Below are positions 55,356 to 64,000 of a stretch of DNA of 64,000 bases, in pieces. Position 1 is the stretch's first letter. The number at the start of each line of letters is the position of its first letter. Position numbers and translations under genes: made by a program. The stretch covers positions 210,757,494 to 210,821,493 of the forward strand of contig NC_059471.1 of the NCBI RefSeq assembly GCF_018139145.2, read 5' to 3'. The notes beneath the pieces were generated by a model. It searched no databases, was not told the DNA's origin, and worked only from the letters and a program-made list of their open reading frames with translations. This stretch comes from Gymnogyps californianus. Taxonomy: Eukaryota; Chordata; Aves; Accipitriformes; Cathartidae.

Positions 55356-58300
55356 CAAACAAGATAATCCCCTTTCTTTTATTCCTTGAAGGTGACCTGC
55401 TTTTGGAGTAATTGCTAAAAATCGTCCATCGGGCAGGTCTATGTTATTTTAAAAGGGCTGCACGGAGGCTAGAGTGCTTATTTGTAAATTCAAAAGAAAT
55501 CGTTCTATGAAGTAAAATCATTGAAGCTAAGGAAGTGCTTTGTCATTGCTCTTTTGTTTTACATGATGCTCGCAGTCACGCCATGTTAATATCAGTGGGT
55601 GAGAGTAAAAAATGGAAAATTGCTATAAATGTATAAAGTTGTGAAGGTTGGTTGTGTAACTGAGAAAAGAGCAGAAAGTAAATGAAGCTGATCAGTTACA
55701 AAGTGTCAATTATATTAAAATGTTCTTCTGGCTCAGAGGCTTCAAGTGTCGTTAGTCCATGAAAGGACATTTTAGAACAATAATATGGTTTTTAATCTTG
55801 ACTCCTTTAAACTACAAACAGAAGAGATTCGGCTCCTGTCTCAAGGACAACTTGTGCGCAGACAGAAGTTTTATTTCAATTGCTGTTAAACCAGCTATAA
55901 AAGCAAGGCTCTAAATCCACCTCAGAAACTAGTAGCACTTGTTATAAAAGAACTAATTTATTAAGCAGCCTTCAGATTTTCCCAGCTTTCACTGATGGAA
56001 GCAACCTGCCCAGCTGGAAGATAGCTAAGTAAACGTCATCATCGCTGTTGTACCCATTTCAGCAGCAGAATCAAGACTTGGTTTACAAAAGCTTCTGGCT
56101 CCTAGGCCCAGGACTTTGGTTTGGTATGAATATTATTTGCATTGCCAAAAACAGAAAACCTGAACAATGACTTTCTTTAACATTAAGAGTGCGTGCGTGC
56201 ATCCATCCAACTTTGGGAATCATCCTGATTTTAATTCTGCAATAGGACAGCACAATTTGTTGAAAAGGACTTTAGCTTAACCCTTCATTTCCAGCCTTCT
56301 GTAATCTCACCAGCTGGGTTTACTTTTTACCTGTGTTTTTTCCCAGCTACTCAGTGGCCAGCATGAATCCCTTAAGGGGATAAGCATTTTCACAGCCCCA
56401 CAAAATGATAACCCTTCCTGGGAAGACCGAGAGGGGCATACTCAGTGTCTGCCTCCAGCCTATCATTTAGTGCTATTGGGTTTTAGGTGTTCCAAGGCAG
56501 GAGGTTTTCGCAGCCTCCAGGAGCAAGAATTTGGAGCTCACTGAACAGGCCCGCTCAGGACCTTCAGAATTCACATTACGAATGGAATGGCGGGGGGGTT
56601 TTTTGGACAAAAAGGGGCATTTTTTGTTGAATGCTTGAGCTGTAGAGTTAGCTGGAATTCTTCGAGCATCAGGCATTGTGATCAATTCTTAAGAGTGTCA
56701 AAACATTTAGAAATTTCAGAAAATGAGTTAAAAAAAAACCTCAAAAAGTTTCCTGTGCATTTTTTAAAACTGGTTTACTATTAAGTAAATTCTTTTGCTA
56801 ATCAGTCTAGATTTTTCCTGTCGAGAAACACAGGCTCTGCCATAACTGGATGAGACTAATGGTTCCTCTAACCCCATCACCTCTCCTCAGTGATGCCTAA
56901 TAGCAGGTACAACAGAAGATGAAAGAAAGTCTGAAGTTATTAGTTAGTGTTTTGACTACCATAATCAGCTTCTTTTTTAACCTCAATCCCTATGCTTCTC
57001 AGATAAACACAGAGCATCTTATCTTATTGCTTATCTTATTGTTTTCTTGTTGCATGTCCAGCTGAGCTCTTTAAACCTTCCCTTGTGAGCTGGTCCCTCT
57101 GCCATCTGCATTGCTCTTCTCTGAACTCTCTTCTATTAAGCTCCATGTAAGTAGTGCTAAGTTGCTTCTAGCTGTATTTCATGGTTTAGGTACACTCTCT
57201 TCACATCCTACTCATCTTTTTCTATAGAACATATATATTGTGTGTATATAGAAAGTATGAAGTAGGGGAAGCCAGAAGCTCAGCTGGTTTTCAGCTGAAT
57301 TTTGGGCAGTCTGAAAGGAGGTAGAGGAGATGATAGCAGGAGACTGGATTTAATTCCTCTGATCACCCTTTCAGACCCCCATAATTTGAAGGCAGTGGAG
57401 CTCTACTGATCATTGCCAGCTCAGGTTTAACCTAAAATTTACTTTGGTGCAATGAACATATTCCTTCTGCAGGCAGCACAGAAGCAGCAGACGCAGGCTG
57501 GGGCTTATGTCAGGATGAGGAAGAGGAGATGCTGGGGAATGCCGAGCTGTGGCCAGCCCCCACCAGACAGACGTGGGTTTGGGAGATGTTTAGAGAATCA
57601 GTGTTACTGTAGGGGCACAATGATGAGGAAAGAAGGGACAACATAGAAGTACAAAAGCAGGATGACATGCTGTAAAACTGGCTCCTGCAAAGTAAGAAAA
57701 CCAGCTAGGCTTAGTCCCTGCTGTAAGCGTGGGGCGCCTGAGCTAAATCTGACCCCATGTCTCCTGCTGAGAAGAGAGTATAATATCAACCACGTGAAGG
57801 AAAAATTTCCCTTGAAGGAATAATACTGAAGACAGGTCAAGAGTTGGCTGAAATTCACCTTCTCCATTTACTTGACATGTCCAGCTTGCTGAGGCGTTAA
57901 GCCAGTACATTTCAGCTCATCATTAATTTATGAGCAAATTCAGGAAGAACAAAGCGAGTCTTGTCCCTTGTCCTAATAATATCTCATCGCACATAAAAAT
58001 GTGGTTAGCACACCTGGTTGATTGGTGCAAGGAGATCTGCTTGAATGAAATAAAACTTGAATCATGTCTTCAGCATTAGCTAGAGTGACGGGCTTAATCC
58101 AAAACCAAAGAGCCCCAAGCTGTGAGGAGATTGGGCCCAGGTCTGACAGCTGGGGCTCATGGCTGTCACCTCTTAGATGTCACCACCAGTTCATTTTGGA
58201 CATTCTCAGCTTGTGAAGGTTTCTCATGTTGTCTTTAAACTCAGGACAAGACTCACGGGTTAATTTTCCTTGTCCTGATCACTTCTCTTACGGTTACAAC

Positions 58301-60771
58301 GGAGCATTTAGCCCTTTTTGTTGACTGAAAAAGCATCTCTGTAGCTCTCACAGCAAGCAGGCACTGAAAGTCCTCCCTCCTCAGAGGTAATACAAGCAGA
58401 GACCTGATTTTTAGAACAACCCCTCTTCACACAGGCATGCATCTATGCTGCATGGTGACTTTAAGTGATCATGACTCACGCATGCAGCTAGTCTTCACAT
58501 AGACTAGTGTCCCTATAAACTCACAAGGATCTCAGAAAGAGCTGAAGAAAGGCCGGCATGGCCAACTGAAGGCCTGGAAAGAATTGAATGTAGGTTGTTG
58601 GCTGACTGACTTGCTGAAATAATTATTTTAATTCCAAGGACACCTTACTGTGTAATTAAAGATGTGTTAGATAGCCCGAAGTTTTAGTTGTGCATCACTT
58701 TGAAACTACTGTTCCCATCTAAACACCAAATACTGTTCCCACACAAAAGCAGTTATTTCTTTGGTTGGCTAGTCCTGCCTCTCGGTCTGACCTCTCACAG
58801 CCATGAAACCTGTCTGGTGTGTGCCCAGTGCCATCTATACCGCTCGGATGGCCCCTATGCATGGGTCTGTACCTAGCCTGGTGTCTATCCACAACCGAAG
58901 TCTAAGCCACCGTGGTCTACAAAGCCTTTTTGCAACCAATATCCAGGATTTTCTGGACATGCTGAGAGCACCTGAGCTCGCTTGTTTACTACAGTCATCA
59001 TGAAATGACTTTATCAATATTCTCATATGCTTAGACATCAAGTACCCAAGTGGTACCATATTGAGCCCAATCATGGGATAATAGATAAACACTCAAAAAT
59101 GTAGAGCTAAGTTTAGAGGATAACACAGAAAAACCTTGTAGAGGATTTTACTAGTTTCTCTCAGGCATTTTTATGAAGCCTAAGGATTAGTAAAGGGAAA
59201 AGTACTTAGAGGGGACTTGCTCTGCAAGAAATAAGACAGTCTCTAAACTTTTGTTTATGTCTGGACTCAAACTGATCTTCTTCCGAGGATCTGAATATTT
59301 CAGTAGTTTCTTGAAAACATTTTGCCTGTGCCTGTTGTTCTGCCGGGGCCCAGGACTGAATGGAGGCACCAGAAATCCTGTGGGAAGGCTTGTTCCATGA
59401 TACAGGTCCAGCCTCACATCCTCAACGGGTCTGTAAAACTCAAATAGATACCCAGGCTTGTGGGTATTTCCTCTGCTTCTGAAGTTCCCTGATCTGAGAG
59501 ATTGATCCTGTCAGGCTTCCAGTGCTGTGATACTGGAACAACTCACAATGTTTAACACCCATGAGACAGAAAAGTACTATTATCTACCTTTGATAAATTA
59601 GAAACTGAGGGAAAGAAGCATCCAAGGTCAGACCCAATAAAGAACTGAAGTGATTTAAAAGTTAAGAGAAAAACAAAAACTGAATTTTTATCTACTTGCT
59701 GCCGAAAGCAGAGCCCAAAACTTTCAGACAGGCACCCACAGTGCTGTGCAGAAGAGCGGGGCATCCAGGTGGGTGCAAAACGGATCCATCTGTGATGGAT
59801 CCACTTCCAGAGGGATCCATGTCCACCCCGATGGATGCAAAGCAAGAGGAAGTTGCTGCATATCAGTACAGCCAGTCTTTTGTCTCCTGGCACTTGCTGA
59901 AGGGGAATACTGAGATCGGTGCTGATGCTTTCACCTCACTAGTGAAGCAAGATGGACTCCGAACCAAAATCATCCTCTTCCATGACTATAATACAGATAA
60001 TACACTTAAAGAATTTCCAGTTTTTCAGCACATTCTCCCCCTCTGAGTTTGCTTTCCCCACTATCAGATCCTGTCCTAACATTTTTCAAGCTTTTTTGGG
60101 TCACGAGGTACATCTTTCTCACTCCAGGAGCTGTATGGTCTTCACCCCACCCTGGCAGTATTTACAAACCAGGGAGTGATACAGGACAGCAAGAGCCCCT
60201 GCAGCTCAAAATGCATTGCTACTCAAGCTGGAGACCACTTTGGACCTTCCTAAAACCAACACCAGCCATTGAGACAAGCCGACGTACAAGACATGTCCGT
60301 TAGGAAGGGGTACAAAGAGAACTGTGAGGTTAATGGGGGATGAGGGACCTGAGATTGTTTTGCTTCAGGCACTGACAATTGACACAAGGGGAGTTTAACC
60401 CTCAACCTTCAGCACTTTCCTGGTGAGCTACTGGAAACACGAGTTTCTCTTAATATTTTGCTGAATGTCAAGCCTTACAGTAAGATGGAAGGCATAGTTA
60501 CAGGGAGGGTATGACAAGCATCTAACAACATCTAACAACAAACCAGGCTAGAAAAGTAAATGGAGGAGTATGGGTTTGTTGGGAAAGATTGAAACCCAAA
60601 ATTTCTCTTTAGATGCTATTAGCAGGTAGATGCCATGTTTGTATTTGGAGATCTTTTGTACCAGCAGCTTAAAAGCAAATAAGAGCAAGCCGGTGCCCTC
60701 AAGAGTTTATAACCTTTTATAAAGAAGGAGGATATGTATAGTGAGTGGAAAAAAAGAAGTGATTACTCTCC
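55356..60771. other. Long non-coding stretch
   Basis: No intact gene, no spliced homology and no further clear repeat. Small items only: an imperfect palindrome of GGATCCATC arms at 59782-59802 and a tandem ACATCTAACA duplication near 60520-60541. Confidence 0.4.
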
Positions 60772-60890
60772 TCCTTTTTACAGATGGAGGTAGAGATCAA
60801 ATAACATCTCCGCTATCACACAGGAAGCCTATGGCAGCGCAAAAAAGAAGGAACTGGGATTTTCTGGAGGCAGATGCTCTAACCACAAAG
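60772..60890 (-). mobile_element. MIR-type SINE remnant
   Basis: Antisense MIR order: tttacagatggaggtagaga, then ctatcacacaggaagcctat, then gaactgggattttctggagg and gctctaaccac. All core landmarks occur in sequence with correct spacing. Confidence 0.7.
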
Positions 60891-61817
60891 TCTCCCTCCT
60901 TCCCTCACTTCCCACATGTTTTTGTTTTAACAGCCAGCGTTGAGCCACTGCACACTGAAAAAGGAAATGTCTCCCCTTACATCCGCCCGACGGCAGACAA
61001 ATTTTAGTAGGATGTTTCCCCGGTTTTCCCCACGGAACGAAGGGGGCCAGGGGGAGCAGTGGGTGCCTTTGAGAGGAGCTGGGAGAGGTGATGCTGCGTG
61101 GCAGGGGGCGAGCTGCGTGGCCGGTGGAGGAGCTGCGGGGACGGATCCTGCCTGTGCCAGAGCAGTGTGTGCTGCACAGGACGTGGGGTGCCCACACAGC
61201 ACCCCATCTTCTCCTCCCTGACCAAAGCAGCCACTCATTTTCCCTTCCTAACGATGAACAGCCCAGCCAGAGCCTGAAAGTACATTTTTGATCTAAGTCA
61301 GTGATAGATGAACGATTTGGGGTTTTATCGCTAATAAATATCTGAGCAGCGTAATCGGAGCCAGTTATACTATTGTTATGATGATACCGATACACATGTT
61401 GATGCTGTTATGGCTGGAGACCTCTGGCTACATTATCTTTTTGCCTTTCGCCAGGTAACTTGAGGCTGCGGCACTATTGATTGAGGACCGCCTGGTGCTG
61501 TAGCGTCCGCTCCTGTAACCGTAGCCCGCCGGGGTTATGGGGCTATTGTGAGGGCTTTGTTTAGCTGCTGACAGCTCCGAGGAACAGCATGCAAGGCTTG
61601 CAAACGTTTTTATTGTGTCTGCGCTCCTTTGCCTTGCAGACAATAGGAGTGGGCGGCAGCGAGGAGATAGTGGGCTGACTTCGGTGGAGGACAGAGCAGG
61701 AGGTGTAGTACCCCACTTTTGAATGCTCCTGACAGCAGAAAACAGGGTGCTCTCTCTTAGGAAGGCTGGAATGACATTATGCCTGGGCTTTCATTTTGGG
61801 TACTCTTCTGGATGTGA

Positions 61818-62264
61818 ATGCAGCCTGTTGATTATGCGGATGTGGAAAGCAGGCTAAGCGGATCCGATAACCTGTCATCCAAGATGCATCCTTTCCCTTG
61901 CTCAGCCCTGCTCACCTGCTTTGGAAACACACACGAAAACACTCCGTTTGACCAGTCCAATGCAAGCCCTCTAGCCATGGAGGAGGAGAAGACCGAGGTG
62001 ACCTCAGTGGTGTGTCTGCAGCCATCTGCAATAGCAGCCAGCAGCATCAAGCACGGAGGAGAGAAGCATAGTGAGGAGATGTTCAAAGCCAGCAGATGCT
62101 CTGAAAAACACAGCCACACAAGCAGCAATTCTAGCAATTATATTGCTGCTCAGTCAGTGTCTGCTACCACGGAGTCATCAGTGTTTGCTGCTAACGAGCT
62201 AAGCCATGATGTTATTGCACTCTGCACTCACATCCCCAGACCATCCATCATCCACGTGCCAAAG
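61818..62264 (+). CDS. First coding exon of an unidentified gene; FAM107B long isoform by position
   Basis: 149 codons from ATG to a consensus donor (CCAAAG|GTGAGT, donor at 62265, phase 0). A TGA at 61815-61817 directly before the ATG shows no coding sequence enters in this frame from upstream, so the exon must start translation, at 61818 or at the better-context ATG at 61977-61979 (agccATGGAGG). The protein is hydrophilic and Ser/Thr/Ala-rich, without membrane segments or a domain that I recognise; it ends IPRPSIIHVPK. An acceptor-like tgccttgcag at 61630-61639 could start the exon as a 5'UTR portion. Synteny puts FAM107B next on this strand, and human FAM107B has a long isoform with an extra N-terminal exon, but I cannot match the residues. 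Other exons lie beyond the window. Confidence 0.5.
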
Positions 62265-63471
62265 GTGAGTGCTCTAGAAGTCGCTGTGCAACAAGGTAAG
62301 AGAATTGGCTCACTTTAACAAAGTATAAAAAGGGAGGAAAAAATCTATAGGAGCATTTATCTTGTATTGATTGGCATGCAGTGAAGAAAGGACTAATGGC
62401 TGTTCTTACTAAAATAATACAATATGACAGCTATAGCTTTCCTGCGCTATTATCAGAAGCCTTAGGGGATGTTTGTAATAATACCGGGCACTTTTACAAT
62501 ACATTCCGTTCAGTCGTCTTCCTGTCTTTTGGTGATCCTCACTTATTTTGGACCTGATCCAAAACCCCGTGAAATGAACAGGCATTTTTTTTTCCACTGA
62601 CTTGAGTGAATGCTGCATTTTTGCCACCTCAGCCAGGTGCCTAGAGGCTGTGGCACCAGTGACCGCAGAATCCTTTTTCCATCATATTTTTAGCTTGTGT
62701 GTGCTTGGAGGCAACAGTAAGGCTTTGAGTACAGTTTTGGTGAATTCAATTTGTTCTTGCCTGAATAAGAAGATCACAAAGTTGGTATTTTGCTGTTGGT
62801 ACTACTAAAATAATGAATAGTAATGGGCAAATAGCGCTGTTCTCATTTTCTCTTGGTGAAGTAACTGGAGATCACATGCTTTTTTTCACCTGATAAACAC
62901 TGAGGAATAGAAGCCACATGTGTGACTCAACTTTTTCATACCACAGCTTTTATTTAGTAGTCCATTCCTCTACCAATTTCCCTGCCAAATCCCATATATT
63001 CAGAGTGCCTCTCCTCGCTTCCCCTTCACAGTCAGGTAATATTGTGTTTGGCAAAGATATCTGTCCTTCTTGTAGGAGAAGTGTTAGGAAAGGGTTTAAT
63101 ATGAGATATATCTGCTGAAATTAAGAAAATTATCAGAATCAGGGTTTCCAGGTGGGTTATGCTGCTATTACCAGAGCTGGGGACTCTGTAGACCACTGTT
63201 TCAGTCCTGTTGCCATCAACCACAGCCCCTATGTACAATGTAAGAAACAACTGGAGCTGCCTGAAAGCAATAATTTGCTTCAGTGTAAAAGGGAGGGCTG
63301 GCTATGGAGGTGCTGGGATCTCTCTTTCACGTGAGATTTTGAAGAAGAGCTAGCTGACCATTATCTGGGGATGGAGTAAGTATATTTAGTCTGGCTGTCA
63401 TTCAAGGAGCCAAATCAGATGCTATCAAGGTCTCCCTCACCAACACATTTCTGCGGTTTCACTTGCATTTT
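62265..63471. other. Presumed first intron of the gene starting at 61818
   Basis: Non-coding, AT-rich. Nothing recognisable before the CR1 fragment at 63472. Confidence 0.4.
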
Positions 63472-63715
63472 TTTTTTGCTTGGGAGGTTCAGGTTGGATG
63501 TCAGGAAAGGCTTCCTCACCTGGAGGGCAGTGCAGCATGGGAAGAGGTCACCCAGAAGTGATGGGGGTGCTGTGCTTGGAGGATTTCAAGACCTGGCTGG
63601 ACAAAGCCATGGCTGACCTGACGTAGTGTTGGCAGCAGTCTGGCTTTGAGCAGAAGGTTGGACAAGAGACCTCAAGAGGCTCCTTCCAGTCAACATTTCT
63701 GGGGTTGTGTGACGT
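63472..63715 (+). mobile_element. CR1 LINE 3' fragment
   Basis: Sense CR1 tail: ttcaggttggatgtcaggaa, ggatttcaagacctggctgg, gaggctccttccagtcaaca. Diverged, no open frame left. Confidence 0.85.
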
Positions 63716-64000
63716 ATGGATTTTGATGCATGTATGCTCCTTATAAGCATGAAGAAGTGGGATCAGACTGAGGCATCTCCTTGCTGTCACTGAGACAGCA
63801 ATGCAGCCAGTGGTGCTCTTGGCTTTACAATACTTTTGTGACAATTTCTTCCCTCCTTCTGCTCCTACTTGCCCCCTTCCAACCACTTCACCCTGCCTTT
63901 GTTCATCTGCTGCTCTTCTCTGTGCTATCAAAGCCACTGCCAATACCTATCTCATGCCACAAGTGTCCATTGTAGCAGAAGAGGTTCCTTACGTTGGGCA

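Noticed and set aside
59782..59802. GGATCCATC inverted repeat as a binding site
   Set aside because: Short arms (9 bases) and isolated; expected by chance in a window of this size when combined with the local duplication of GGATCCA.
60829..61395. 188-codon minus-strand open frame
   Set aside because: Overlaps a MIR remnant at its start-distal part, with no splice signals and no similarity that I recognise.

Overview
The window is vertebrate nuclear DNA, almost certainly avian. Exons are short and intron-separated with GT/AG junctions. All the dated repeats are CR1 LINEs with the typical bird 3' end, plus a few old MIR-like remnants and one solo retroviral LTR. The two complete proteins are closest to the chicken versions I remember, including a 407-residue SUV39H2. 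The mix of CR1 and a 580-bp LTR of a type I associate with Neoaves makes a non-galliform bird likely, but that is inference.

Layout. 90-8175 (+): the 3' two thirds of DCLRE1C (Artemis nuclease), nine coding exons and the 3'UTR; the gene begins before the window. 9.1-19.8 kb (-): complete SUV39H2 (H3K9 methyltransferase), six exons, convergent with DCLRE1C. 21.1-34.9 kb (-): complete HSPA14 (ribosome-associated Hsp70-like protein), 14 exons, in tandem behind SUV39H2. Both minus-strand genes start in CpG islands (about 19.05-20.1 kb and 34.5-35.24 kb). 35.2-61.6 kb has no intact gene that I can recognise. It holds the ruins of CDNF (40362-43671, +), a solo LTR, CR1 and MIR copies and much unannotated DNA. 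61818-62264 (+) is a clean 149-codon open exon ending at a consensus donor; by position it could be the first coding exon of a long FAM107B isoform, but I do not recognise the protein.

The order DCLRE1C - SUV39H2 - HSPA14 - CDNF - FAM107B is the human 10p13 order, with the same relative orientations. That is what makes the CDNF result meaningful: remnants of exons 2, 3 and 4 sit in the right place, order and strand with their splice acceptors still visible, yet each carries a separate disabling change (frameshift plus lost donor; in-frame stop; frameshift). I read this as loss of the CDNF neurotrophic factor in this lineage, leaving HSPA14 with a formerly shared, head-to-head promoter.

The second notable point is a single-base frameshift in the last DCLRE1C exon, after the ligase IV-binding motif. 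The conserved C-terminal tail continues in another frame, so this is either very recent or a sequence error. The genes do not form one pathway: Artemis repairs DNA ends, SUV39H2 marks heterochromatin and HSPA14 works at the ribosome; they are neighbours by ancient synteny.
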